In this document: piece by piece, positions 22,420 through 30,049 of the stretch
Layout: every line of letters begins with the position of its first letter
Numbering within the stretch: position 1 is the stretch's first letter
Source: RHKX01 sp035759925
GTDB taxonomy: Bacteria > Actinomycetota > Thermoleophilia > Solirubrobacterales > 70-9
DNA: 31,061 nucleotides
Direction: 5' to 3'
NCBI GenBank assembly: GCA_035759925.1
Contig: DASTTY010000072.1
Location: 1-31,061, forward strand
The notes under the pieces: generated by a model
The model's input: only the letters and a program-made list of their open reading frames with translations
Database searches by the model: none
Told to the model about the DNA's origin: nothing
Program-made: the position numbers and the translations under genes

Positions 22420-23313
22420 CTAGACGGCGATCCGTGCCTGCGCGGGGGCTGCGGAGGGCTGACCCTCGACGGTCAGCTCGGCCCGTTCGGCCGCGATCCC
22501 GATCTGCTCGGGGTTGCCGCCGAGGTCCTCCCAGCAACGCCGGGCGCTGCGGTGGAGGTCGTCGAGGAAGCTGTCGGTGTGCAGGGGGTCGTGGTGGAAG
22601 AGCAGCGTCCGCTTGGCGCCGACCCGCGAAGCGAACGTGAGCGTCGCGGTGATCGGCGAGTGGCCCCAGCCCTCGTGGCCGGGGTATTCCTCGTCGGTGT
22701 ACTGGCAGTCGTGGATCAGCAGGTCGGCGTCGCGGGCGAGGTTGTAGCCGGAGATCCACTCCTCGTTCAGGTTCTCGAGGTCGGCGCCGAGCCCGGGCTC
22801 GTGGTCGGGGATGTAGCAGAGACACGTGTCCCCGTCGGTGATCCGGTAGCCGAGCGTCGGACCGCGGTGGGTGATCGCCTCGGCGCGGATCGTGGCCGCG
22901 CCGATCTGCCACTCCGTCGCCGGCGCATCGTGGAAGGAGACGTCGCACGGGAGCTCGCGGACCTCGACCGGCGACAGCGGCGCCGAGATGTAGCGCGCGA
23001 TCCGTGCCTCCAGCGAGGCCTCCGGTGAGCTCGGCCCGAAGATCCGGATGTTCGACTCGGCCCGGAAGCAGGGCGGGAAGAACATCAGGCCCTGGATGTG
23101 GTCGAGGTGGAGGTGGGTGAGGAGGATGTTGATCCGCTCGAGGTCCGGGGGCAGGGAGAAGCCGAGCGTGCGGATCCCGGTGCCGGCGTCGAGGATCAGC
23201 GTCTCGCCGCTGGAAAGGGTCAGCTCGACGCACGAGGTGTTGCCGCCGTAGCGGTTCATCTCCGGACCCGGAGCCGGGACCGAGCCGCGCGCTCCCCAGA
23301 CCCGCACCTTCAC
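22420..23313 (-). CDS. Metallo-beta-lactamase fold hydrolase
   Basis: The 297-residue protein has the binuclear metal motif THLHLDH (His67, His69, Asp71, His72), then DADLLIHDCQYTDEEY and GWGHSPITAT, with a further His in LFHHDPLHTD. It begins MKVRVWGARGSVPAPGP, which together with the later motifs places it near the RNase Z/PhnP-like phosphodiesterases rather than true beta-lactamases. It may cleave cyclic nucleotides or other phosphodiesters; the substrate is unknown. Its ATG overlaps the stop of the PAS protein by ATGA, so the PAS domain may regulate it. Confidence 0.85.
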   Translation of the reverse strand: MKVRVWGARGSVPAPGPEMNRYGGNTSCVELTLSSGETLILDAGTGIRTLGFSLPPDLERINILLTHLHLDHIQGLMFFPPCFRAESNIRIFGPSSPEASLEARIARYISAPLSPVEVRELPCDVSFHDAPATEWQIGAATIRAEAITHRGPTLGYRITDGDTCLCYIPDHEPGLGADLENLNEEWISGYNLARDADLLIHDCQYTDEEYPGHEGWGHSPITATLTFASRVGAKRTLLFHHDPLHTDSFLDDLHRSARRCWEDLGGNPEQIGIAAERAELTVEGQPSAAPAQARIAV

Positions 23314-23753
23314 GACGCGACCTCGTGGCGGCCGGTCGTGACCTCGCGTGCCTGGTTCTCGTCGACCGGCCAGAAGATCACCATCGCACCCGAGGCGCCG
23401 CTGGCGGTGCCGACGATCGGCATCGCGCTCGCCGCGATCCGGTGCTTGATCCCGTCGGCGGAGCGGACCATGAACTCGTCGTGGGCGGGCCGACCCTCGC
23501 GGAGCGCTCGGGTCAGCGGCAGCCGGTCGAACGGCAGCGGCTCGTCATCGTCGTCGAACGGGCCGAACCGGCTTGTCCATTCGTCGATGTCGAGCTGGCC
23601 GATGTCCTCGAACGGCCGGCCGATCAGCGCGCCGGCCCCCTCGTTGTAGAAGAGCAGCGTGCCGTCGCGGGCAACGAGAAAGGCCGGGGTGGTGACGCTC
23701 GTCAGCAGGTTCCGGGCAAGGATCAGCTCGAGCGGTTTCTGCGGACCTGACAT
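23310..23753 (-). CDS. Single PAS-domain protein
   Basis: The 147-residue protein has one PAS domain and no output domain. Features are NLLTSVTTPAFLVARDGTLL, FYNEGAGALIGRPFEDIG and a later HRIAASAMPIVG, as in PAS folds of sensor kinases. It may bind a small molecule or form a complex with another protein. GTG 23774 would add seven residues including two adjacent Cys (MEQCCEP); ATG 23753 is chosen without a strong Shine-Dalgarno for either. Coupling to the MBL gene suggests a sensor and effector made together. Confidence 0.75.
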   Translation of the reverse strand: MSGPQKPLELILARNLLTSVTTPAFLVARDGTLLFYNEGAGALIGRPFEDIGQLDIDEWTSRFGPFDDDDEPLPFDRLPLTRALREGRPAHDEFMVRSADGIKHRIAASAMPIVGTASGASGAMVIFWPVDENQAREVTTGRHEVAS

Positions 23754-23831
23754 CGGTTCGCAGCATTGTTCCACCGATTGCGCCGTTCGTCACCAGCGCC
23801 GGTCCTCCGGGCAATCGGCCGACCGTCTGAT

Positions 23832-23855
23832 TCGCGGCGAGGCGCGTCGCCGCGA
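23832..23855 (-). terminator. Hairpin downstream of the DUF5679 gene
   Basis: TCGCGGCGA (23832-23840) and TCGCCGCGA (23847-23855) form a perfect 9-bp stem around a 6-nt loop, beginning about 25 nt after the DUF5679 stop. There is no T-run. The rest of 23754-23880 shows nothing else definite. Confidence 0.5.
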
Positions 23856-23880
23856 TGTCGCTCCGCGCGGGCTCCGGCGG

Positions 23881-24027
23881 CTAGCTCATCTTCCCGATCT
23901 TGAAGATCTTCGTGCCGCAGTCCGGGCAGGTTCCGGTGATCGCGGGACGACCGTTCTTCATCGTGATCTGCTCGGGGTTCTTGATCTCGACCTTCTTGCG
24001 TTCCTTGACGCAGTAGCCCTCGGGCAT
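23881..24027 (-). CDS. 48-residue DUF5679-type zinc-ribbon-like protein
   Basis: The small protein starts MPEGYCVKERKKVEIKNPEQ and ends with CPDCGTKIFKIGKMS. It fits the DUF5679 family of tiny proteins with two knuckles. The second knuckle has CPDC (Cys34, Cys37). The first has Cys6, but the position that is Cys in relatives with YCVKC is Glu9, so only three Cys remain and classical four-Cys zinc binding is unlikely. The start is supported by AAGGAGAG 5 nt upstream of ATG 24027. The function is unknown. Confidence 0.8.
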   Translation of the reverse strand: MPEGYCVKERKKVEIKNPEQITMKNGRPAITGTCPDCGTKIFKIGKMS

Positions 24028-24080
24028 GGTCGCTCTCCTTCCGGGCCGGAGCCCTGGTTCGAGGCGGGATCGTGTCAGCA

Positions 24081-24109
24081 GTCACGACCCCGTGACGCTG
24101 GCCACTGTA
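24081..24109 (-). promoter_or_regulatory. Candidate promoter and operator of the DUF5679 gene
   Basis: TACAGT (24109-24104, minus) matches TANNNT. The perfect inverted repeat GTCACG-ACCC-CGTGAC (24081-24096) starts where the transcript should begin, so a bound protein could block it. The ribosome binding site follows near 24033-24040. Confidence 0.4.
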
Positions 24110-24132
24110 GGGCCGTGCGCGGACGGAGCCGT

Positions 24133-24927
24133 TCAGCGACCGCTGTTGTTGATCTGGCTGATCTGGCTGCGGAGATCGTCGATGTCGTCCTCGATGACGC
24201 CGATCCGCTTGTCGGATGCGTCATCGGCGGCGGCGAGATCGTCGACCTTCGACTCGACCGCGCTCAGCCGGGTCTCGATCGCGCTCATATCGGTCGCGCC
24301 GGCCGGTGGGGCGACACCGGTCGCGCCCGTAGCGCCGGCCGCTCCCGTCAGGGCCTGCATCGCGGCGACCTCCTGCTCGAGCTTCGCGATGTCGTCGCTG
24401 CTGGCCGCGTTGTCGCGTGCGTCGACCGCGAGGACGACCGCGACGATCGAGCAGGCCAGAGCGAGCAGCGCCGCCGCCAGCGTCAGGTAGGTCCGGAGGC
24501 CGAGCTTGCGGTCGAGGGCGGCGACCCAGGCGCGCAGCCCCTCGAAGTCGCCGGCACGGGCCGCGACCGGGCCGGTCGGTGGCCGGGCGCCCGGTTGGGT
24601 GATCGGGCGCCGGACCCCGGTTTGCGGGGGTGGCGTCGCCTGCGTCGAGGCCGGAGGCGGCGGCGCGCCGGGCGGCGGTGCGGCGGGCGGCGGCTGCGCA
24701 CCGGACGGCACGGCGGCGGCGGGTGGCGGCTCCACCGTCGTCGGCGGATCGGTCCGCGGCGGCGCCGCGTCGGGAGAAGGCGGCGGGGCCCCACGTGCAG
24801 GCGGCGGGGTCGCCCCCTGTGGCGGCGGCGCCGTCCCCTGCGGTGGCGGTGTGGTCCCCTGGGGCGGCGGTGTGGTCCCCTGGGGCGGCGGCGCGCCTCC
24901 CGGCGGCGGTGAGGGCCGGCCCTCCAC
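24133..24927 (-). CDS. Proline-rich repeat, single-pass coiled-coil membrane protein
   Basis: The 264-residue protein has three parts. Residues about 5-125 are Pro/Ala-rich, with a run of 7-residue repeats of PPPQGTT form, probably a disordered cytoplasmic arm. A basic stretch and one transmembrane helix follow (LRTYLTLAAALLALACSIVAV, near 150-170). The outer part is a coiled coil (AKLEQEVAAMQ and IETRLSAVESKVDDL) broken by a short collagen-like GAAGATGATG. GTG 24927 overlaps nothing and follows the rhodanese stop by 5 nt. No function is known; such proteins can tether complexes at the membrane. Confidence 0.7.
   Translation of the reverse strand: MEGRPSPPPGGAPPPQGTTPPPQGTTPPPQGTAPPPQGATPPPARGAPPPSPDAAPPRTDPPTTVEPPPAAAVPSGAQPPPAAPPPGAPPPPASTQATPPPQTGVRRPITQPGARPPTGPVAARAGDFEGLRAWVAALDRKLGLRTYLTLAAALLALACSIVAVVLAVDARDNAASSDDIAKLEQEVAAMQALTGAAGATGATGVAPPAGATDMSAIETRLSAVESKVDDLAAADDASDKRIGVIEDDIDDLRSQISQINNSGR
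24812..24895. repeat. 21-nt tandem repeat coding PPPQGTT units
   Basis: The repeat has a period of 21 nt. The element GTCCCCTG recurs at 24833, 24854 and 24875, with an older, diverged unit near 24812. Two of the units are identical. It encodes four proline-rich heptapeptides in frame, so changes in copy number would only lengthen or shorten the arm. Confidence 0.85.
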
Positions 24928-24932
24928 GCGGT

Positions 24933-25298
24933 TCAGCTCGCGTCCGGGCGGGGTCCCGCGACGATGCCGTCGGCGGGCTCGATCCCACGACCCTCCTCGA
25001 CCCAGGCCTCGAGGCCCCCGGCGAGGTTGTAGGCCTCGTATCCGGAAGCGCGGAAGACCTGGGTAGCGAGCGCCGAGCGGCTGCCGGTCCGGCAGACGAA
25101 GACGATCGGGCGGTCGCGGTCGATCTCCTCGGAGGCGGCGGGGAGTCGCTCGAGCGGGATGTGCTCGGCGCCCGCGATCCTCCCGGCTTCCCATTCGTAG
25201 TCCTGGCGGACGTCGATCAGCACGGCGTCGGCGGCGATCTTCTCGCTCGCCTCGGCGGGGCCGATGTCGAGCTCGGTTTCGGTCGTCTCGGCGGTCAT
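24933..25298 (-). CDS. Rhodanese-domain sulfurtransferase
   Basis: The 121-residue single-domain rhodanese has the active-site loop VCRTGSRS, in which the Cys carries a persulfide, and the usual LIDVRQDYEWEAGRIAGAEH and AYNLAGGLEAW segments. The six-residue loop C-R-T-G-S-R is that of sulfurtransferases, not of Cdc25-type phosphatases. It may deliver sulfur for cofactor or tRNA modification. ATG 25298 is the start; TATCCT (25315-25310) suggests a nearly leaderless transcript. The stop lies 5 nt before the next gene. Confidence 0.88.
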   Translation of the reverse strand: MTAETTETELDIGPAEASEKIAADAVLIDVRQDYEWEAGRIAGAEHIPLERLPAASEEIDRDRPIVFVCRTGSRSALATQVFRASGYEAYNLAGGLEAWVEEGRGIEPADGIVAGPRPDAS

Positions 25299-25356
25299 GA
25301 GGGTGCCCGAGGATAGAGGCTGAGGACGAGCGAAGGCCCGAGATCGGTGCGGTGCG

Positions 25357-25416
25357 TAGCATTGTCGGGCACCTCTCTGTCCAACCGAGAATCCCTCTCC
25401 CGTCCTGACCAAGGAG
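25357..25416 (+). promoter_or_regulatory. Promoter and RBS of the thiolase gene
   Basis: TAGCAT (25357-25362) is a TANNNT -10, giving a leader of about 55 nt. AAGGAG (25411-25416) is a Shine-Dalgarno 6 nt before ATG 25423, which is therefore preferred over TTG 25420. Confidence 0.5.
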
Positions 25417-25422
25417 TTATTG

Positions 25423-26589
25423 ATGCCCGAGGCAGTCATCGTCGACACCCTGCGCACGCCGATCGGCCGCGCGTTCAAGGGGTCCCTCACCCAGCTTCGC
25501 CCCGAGGAGGCCGGCGCGTTCGTGATCGACCGGCTGCTCGAGCGCAACCCCGACGTCGATCCGGCGCTCGTCCAGGACGTGATCGCCGGCGTCGGCATGC
25601 CGCAGGGCCTGCAGGCCTTCAACGTCGCCCGGATCATGTCGATCCTCTCCGAGAACCTGCCGGAGACGACGACGGGCGTCACCGTCTCGCGCTACTGCGC
25701 GTCGTCACTCGACGCGATCCGGCACGCCTCGAACGCGATCAAGAACGGCGAGGGCGATGCCTACGTGGCCGCCGGGATCGAGTTCGTCTCCCGCTTCAAC
25801 GAGCGCAGCGAGGCCGCCGGGGTCGAGGACCGCAACGAGAAGCTGACCGGCGATCACGACGGCTACCCGAACGTCTACATCGACATGGGAGTCACGGCGG
25901 TCAACGTCGCCGAGAAGTACGGCGTCTCGCGTGACGCGATGGACGACTACGCGCTGCGCTCGCAGCATCTCGCCGTCGAGTCGCAGGAGTCCGGCTTCTT
26001 CGACCGCGAGATCGTCCCGATCCCGACTCCCGACGGCGAGGTCGCCAAGGACGACGGACCGCGTCCCGACAAGGGCGACATGCGCGAGAAGCTCGGCGAG
26101 CTCCCGGAGGCGTTCGGCGGCGGCGGCGTCACCGCCGGCAACTCCTGCCCGCTCAACGACGGCGCCGCCGCGGTGCTCGTCATGTCGGACACGAAGGCCA
26201 AGGAGCTCGGCCTGAAGCCGCGGGCGCGGATCATCACCGCCGCGACCGAGGGCAACAACCCCGAGTTCATGGGCGTCGCCCCGATCGGCGCCGTCAAGAA
26301 GGTCCTCGACCGGGCCGGGATGACGATCGGCGACATCGACGTCGTCGAGCTCAACGAGGCGTTCGCCGCCCAGGTGATCCCGATCATGGACGAGTGCGAC
26401 ATCCCGCTCGAGAAGCTGAACACGCACGGCGGGGCGATCGCGCTCGGCCACCCGTTCGGCATGACCGGGGCCCGGATCATGGGCACTCTGCTCAACGTCA
26501 TGGAGACCGACGACCACAGCGTCGGGATCGAGACGATGTGCGTCGCCGGCGGCCAGGGCGAGGCGATGGTGGTCGAGCGCCTCAACTAG
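25423..26589 (+). CDS. Acetyl-CoA C-acyltransferase (thiolase)
   Basis: The 388-residue enzyme is a full-length thiolase. The acylated nucleophile is Cys92 (SRYCASSLDAI). NEAFA (311-315), His343 (GGAIALGHPFGMTGAR) and Cys373 (ETMCVAGGQGEA) complete the active site. It cleaves 3-ketoacyl-CoA or condenses two acetyl-CoA; the degradative FadA type is more likely, as an acyl-CoA dehydrogenase is near the right edge, but this is inference. No partner FadB is next to it. Two hairpins follow the stop. Confidence 0.92.
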   Translation: MPEAVIVDTLRTPIGRAFKGSLTQLRPEEAGAFVIDRLLERNPDVDPALVQDVIAGVGMPQGLQAFNVARIMSILSENLPETTTGVTVSRYCASSLDAIRHASNAIKNGEGDAYVAAGIEFVSRFNERSEAAGVEDRNEKLTGDHDGYPNVYIDMGVTAVNVAEKYGVSRDAMDDYALRSQHLAVESQESGFFDREIVPIPTPDGEVAKDDGPRPDKGDMREKLGELPEAFGGGGVTAGNSCPLNDGAAAVLVMSDTKAKELGLKPRARIITAATEGNNPEFMGVAPIGAVKKVLDRAGMTIGDIDVVELNEAFAAQVIPIMDECDIPLEKLNTHGGAIALGHPFGMTGARIMGTLLNVMETDDHSVGIETMCVAGGQGEAMVVERLN

Positions 26590-26595
26590 ATAACT

Positions 26596-26685
26596 CCGAC
26601 CGGATCCTCCGCTTCGCGTCCTGTCCGGTCGGCCGACTGCCGACACGCGGCGGCGCCCAGATCACGGCAGCCCTGCCGGGCTGCC
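26596..26685 (+). terminator. Two hairpins after the thiolase gene
   Basis: CCGACCGGA (26596-26604) pairs with TCCGGTCGG (26624-26632) around 19 nt. GGCAGCCC (26666-26673) pairs with GGGCTGCC (26678-26685) around TGCC. Either could end the thiolase transcript. No T-run is seen. Confidence 0.55.
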
Positions 26686-26716
26686 GGAAGCGCTGCGCCG
26701 CCTATCGGCGGACGGC

Positions 26717-26722
26717 TAGGTT
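26717..26722 (+). promoter_or_regulatory. -10 element for a leaderless DUF4126 mRNA
   Basis: TAGGTT lies 6 nt before GTG 26729, with no Shine-Dalgarno. Confidence 0.55.
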
Positions 26723-26728
26723 GCGGGC

Positions 26729-27325
26729 GTGGACGTTGCGACGATCTTCTCGACCGGGTGGACGGCGGGGATCAACTCGTACGCGACCGTCCTCGTGCTC
26801 GCCCTGCTCGGGCGGGCCGGGGTCGGTGGCGTGCCCGACGGCCTCGACCAGGACTGGGTCCTGTACGGCTCGGCGGCGATGTTCGCGGTCGAGTTCGTCA
26901 CCGACAAGATCCCGTTCCTCGACTCGGCCTGGGACTCGATCCATACGGTCGTCCGGCCGCTGATCGGCGCCGTCCTCGGCTTCTCGTTCGCCGGCGAAAG
27001 CGGGGTCGACGGGGTCGAGGAGGCGCTCGGCGCCGGTACCGCCGGGGTCACGGCGCTGGCGAGCCACTGCGTCAAGGCCGGGCTCCGGCTCGGGGTGAAC
27101 ACCTCGCCGGAGCCGGCGTCGAACATCTTCGTCAGCCTCGTCGAGGACGGCACCGTCGCCGTCGTCGCCGTGCTCGCGATCGAGTACCCGGAGCTGGCCG
27201 CCGCGATCGCCGCGGTCTGCCTGATCACCGGGGCGCTGCTCCTGCTCCTGCTCTGGAAGAAGGTCGTCCGGCCCGGTTGGGTCCGCCTCCGCGCCCACTA
27301 CCGCGCCCGCGGCGCCGCGCCCTGA
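26729..27325 (+). CDS. DUF4126 membrane protein
   Basis: The 198-residue protein fits the DUF4126 family. It starts with a Gly-rich membrane segment (FSTGWTAGINSYATVLVLALLG), then WVLYGSAAMFAVEFVTDKIP with a conserved acidic motif and FLDSAWDSIHTVVRPLIGAVL. The middle has SHCVKAGLRLGVNTSPEPASN, and two C-terminal helices end in a basic tail. About five helices are likely. The function is unknown. GTG 26729 is set by the leaderless promoter. Confidence 0.8.
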   Translation: MDVATIFSTGWTAGINSYATVLVLALLGRAGVGGVPDGLDQDWVLYGSAAMFAVEFVTDKIPFLDSAWDSIHTVVRPLIGAVLGFSFAGESGVDGVEEALGAGTAGVTALASHCVKAGLRLGVNTSPEPASNIFVSLVEDGTVAVVAVLAIEYPELAAAIAAVCLITGALLLLLLWKKVVRPGWVRLRAHYRARGAAP

Positions 27326-27329
27326 CGAA

Positions 27330-27365
27330 TAGGCTGGCGCCCGGAAACCGGATTCTTGCGGAGGT
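27330..27365 (+). promoter_or_regulatory. Promoter and RBS of the AIM24 gene
   Basis: TAGGCT (27330-27335) is a TANNNT -10. GGAGGT (27360-27365) lies 5 nt before ATG 27371. Confidence 0.45.
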
Positions 27366-27370
27366 AGTCG

Positions 27371-28102
27371 ATGTCGTTGGAGCAATCGCTGGCGGGTCTC
27401 AAGGAGACCGAGGGGGGAGGGTCCTTCTCCCTGCAGAACTCGAAGATGCTCAAGGTCGAGCTCGCCGACGCGACCGTCCAGGCGAAGCTCGGCTCGATGG
27501 TCGCCCACCAGGGCGACGTCAAGTTCGAGCATGCCGGCAGCGGCGGCATGGGCCGCTTCATGAAGAAGGCGATGACCGGCGAGGGAACGGACCTGATGAA
27601 GGTGAGCGGCACCGGCGAGGTCTTTCTCGCCGACTTCGGCCAGGAGATCCAGCTGCTCCGGCTCGAGAACGAGGCGATCACCGCCAACGGCGCCAACGTG
27701 CTCGCCTTCGAGGACGGCATCGACTGGGACATCAAGCGGGTCGAGGGCGTCTCCGGAATGCTCGGCGGCGGCCTCTACAACATGCACCTGTCCGGGACCG
27801 GGTTCGTGGCGATCATCTCCGACGGCCCTCCGGTCCTCCTCGACGTCGACGGCGAGACGACCTTCGCCGATCCGCAGGCAGCGATCACCTGGTCGAGCGG
27901 GCTGACGTCCTCGGTCAAGGCGGACGTCAACATGAAGACGCTGATCGGCCGGGGCTCCGGCGAGACCGTCCAGCTCAGCTTCTCGGGCAAGGGCTGGCTC
28001 CTGATCCAGCCCTCGGAGGGCCGTGTCAGCTCGACGGCGGCGGGCGGCAGCGGCTCGAGCGGCGGCGCCGCGGGCGGCCTCGGCAAGCTGCTCGGCGGCT
28101 GA
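27371..28102 (+). CDS. AIM24-family protein
   Basis: The 243-residue protein belongs to the AIM24/TIGR00266 family, whose members have a beta-rich fold. Typical parts are QNSKMLKVELADATVQAKLGS, a central GGMGRFMKKAMTGEGTDLM loop, and GTGEVFLADFGQEIQLL. It ends with a Gly/Ser-rich tail (GGSGSSGGAAGGLGKLLGG). Related proteins affect membrane organisation in mitochondria, but the bacterial role is unknown. The next gene starts 25 nt on, so it may share its transcript. Confidence 0.82.
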   Translation: MSLEQSLAGLKETEGGGSFSLQNSKMLKVELADATVQAKLGSMVAHQGDVKFEHAGSGGMGRFMKKAMTGEGTDLMKVSGTGEVFLADFGQEIQLLRLENEAITANGANVLAFEDGIDWDIKRVEGVSGMLGGGLYNMHLSGTGFVAIISDGPPVLLDVDGETTFADPQAAITWSSGLTSSVKADVNMKTLIGRGSGETVQLSFSGKGWLLIQPSEGRVSSTAAGGSGSSGGAAGGLGKLLGG

Positions 28103-28127
28103 GTCCGGGCGGGGCGAGAGGAGAGCG

Positions 28128-29489
28128 ATGAGCGAGCCGACCAAGTACGTCCTCGGCGAGGAGCGGATCCCGACCCACTGGGTGAACCTGATGCCCGACC
28201 TGCCGGGCGAGCCGCTGCCGCCGCTGAGCCCGGCGACGATGGAGCCGGCCGGCCCGCCCGACCTCGCTCCGATCTTCCCGATGGCGCTGATCGAGCAGGA
28301 GGTCTCGGGCGAAGCCGAGATCGAGATCCCCGACGAGGTCCGCGAGATCTACTCGCTGTGGCGGCCGACGCCGCTGTTTCGGGCACGGCGCCTCGAGCGG
28401 GCGCTCGGCACCCCCGCCCACATCTATTACAAGTACGAGGGCGTCTCCCCGGCGGGCTCGCACAAGCCGAACTCGGCGGTACCGCAGGCCTATTACAACC
28501 GCGAGGCCGGCACCCGCAAGCTCGTCACCGAGACCGGAGCCGGCCAGTGGGGAAGCAGCCTGGCGCTCGCATGCAAGCTGTTCGGCCTCGAGTGCGAGGT
28601 CTTCATGGTCGGGGTCAGCTACGACCAGAAGCCCTACCGGCGGGCGATGATCGAGACCTGGGGCGCGACGATCCACCGCAGCCCCTCCGAGCTCACCGAG
28701 GCGGGACGCTCACAGGCCTCGCATCCGACCGGCAGCCTCGGGATCGCGATCTCGGAGGCGGTCGAGGTGGCCGCGTCGGCCGACGACACCAACTACGCGC
28801 TCGGCTCGGTCCTCAACCACGTCTGCCTCCATCAGACGGTGATCGGGCAGGAGTGCATCGAGCAGCTCGAGCTCGCCGGCGAGTACCCCGACGTCGTGAT
28901 CGGCTGCGTCGGTGGCGGCTCCAACTTCGCCGGCGTCGCGTTCCCGTTCCTGCGCCGGCGCCTCCGCGAGGGCGGGTCGACGCGGTTCGTGGCGGCGGAG
29001 CCGTCCGCCTGCCCGACCCTGACCCGGGGCGAGTACCGCTACGACTTCGGCGACACCGTCGGGATGACGCCGCTGATGCCGATGTACACGCTCGGCCACG
29101 ACTTCGTGCCGCCCGAGCTCCACTCCGGCGGCCTCCGCTACCACGGCGACTCGCCGCTCGTCAGCGCCCTCGTCAAGGCCGGCGTCGTCGAGGCCACGGC
29201 GATCGCGCAGACGAGCGCCTTCGCGGCGGCCATCCTGTTCGCCGAGACCGAGGGGATCATCCCGGCGCCGGAGGCCGCGCACGCGATTCGCGCCGCGATC
29301 GACGAGGCCGACGCGGCCAAGCAGTCCGGCGAGGAGCGGGTGATCCTCTTCAACCTCTCCGGTCACGGGCACTTCGACATGTCGGCCTACGAGGCCTATC
29401 ACCGCGGCGAGCTCGCCGACCTCGAGTTCTCCGAGGCCGAGATGGAGGCAGCCCTGGCGAGCCTGCCCGAGACCCCGTCGATAGCCTGA
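28128..29489 (+). CDS. TrpB2-type tryptophan synthase beta chain
   Basis: The 453-residue PLP enzyme matches the TrpB2 group, which is longer than TrpB1 and usually lacks trpA next to it. The PLP lysine is Lys113 (AGSHKPNSAV), the catalytic Glu is Glu135 (TETGAGQWGSS), and the phosphate loop is GGGSN (262-266). The N-terminal part (PTHWVNLMPDLPGEPLPP) is typical of TrpB2. It joins indole with serine, perhaps salvaging free indole. ATG 28128 has GAGAGGAGAG before it; the open frame upstream is inside the preceding gene. Confidence 0.92.
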   Translation: MSEPTKYVLGEERIPTHWVNLMPDLPGEPLPPLSPATMEPAGPPDLAPIFPMALIEQEVSGEAEIEIPDEVREIYSLWRPTPLFRARRLERALGTPAHIYYKYEGVSPAGSHKPNSAVPQAYYNREAGTRKLVTETGAGQWGSSLALACKLFGLECEVFMVGVSYDQKPYRRAMIETWGATIHRSPSELTEAGRSQASHPTGSLGIAISEAVEVAASADDTNYALGSVLNHVCLHQTVIGQECIEQLELAGEYPDVVIGCVGGGSNFAGVAFPFLRRRLREGGSTRFVAAEPSACPTLTRGEYRYDFGDTVGMTPLMPMYTLGHDFVPPELHSGGLRYHGDSPLVSALVKAGVVEATAIAQTSAFAAAILFAETEGIIPAPEAAHAIRAAIDEADAAKQSGEERVILFNLSGHGHFDMSAYEAYHRGELADLEFSEAEMEAALASLPETPSIA

Positions 29490-29498
29490 CGCGCCTCG

Positions 29499-30047
29499 AT
29501 GGCCGATCCCGAGCATCTAATGCAGCGCTCGCCGAACGCCGTCAAGGTCCTCGTCGGGGCCGCGATCCTCCTCGTCGCGGTCGTCGCGGTCGTCCTGATC
29601 GCTCGCAGCAGCGGCGACGATGCGGATACCGGCACCGTCTCCTCCGACCTCAACGCCAAGCCGACGATCGAGGTCCCCTCGGGCTCGCCGCCGACCGAGC
29701 TCATCTCGAAGGACATCGTCACCGGCGACGGCGCCACGGCCGAGCAGGGCGACACGGTCGAGGTCCAGTACGTCGGCGTCGACTACGCGACCGGCAAGGA
29801 GTTCGACACGTCCTGGGACAAGGGGCAGCCGTTCACGTTCCAGATCGGCGCCGGCAACGTCATCCCCGGCTGGGACCAGGGCGTCGAGGGGATGCAGGTG
29901 GGCGGCCGCCGCGAGCTGATCGTCCCGCCCGACCTCGCCTACGGAGCCCAGGGCTCGCCGCCGGCGATCGCCCCGAACGCGACGCTGGTCTTCGTCATCG
30001 ACCTGCTCGACGTCCAGTCCGGCGGCGGTTCGCAGCCGGCGGGCTGA
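29499..30047 (+). CDS. Membrane-anchored FKBP-type peptidyl-prolyl isomerase
   Basis: The 182-residue protein has a short N-terminus, one transmembrane helix (about 16-35), a linker and an FKBP domain (about 78-173). Active-site features are VQYVGVDYATGKEFDTSW, VIPGWDQGVEGM and PPDLAYGAQGSP, with the Tyr, Phe, Asp and Trp of the binding pocket. It should help fold proteins on the outer side of the membrane. It begins 10 nt after the TrpB2 stop, so the two are probably co-transcribed although unrelated in role. Confidence 0.9.
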   Translation: MADPEHLMQRSPNAVKVLVGAAILLVAVVAVVLIARSSGDDADTGTVSSDLNAKPTIEVPSGSPPTELISKDIVTGDGATAEQGDTVEVQYVGVDYATGKEFDTSWDKGQPFTFQIGAGNVIPGWDQGVEGMQVGGRRELIVPPDLAYGAQGSPPAIAPNATLVFVIDLLDVQSGGGSQPAG

Positions 30048-30049
30048 AG

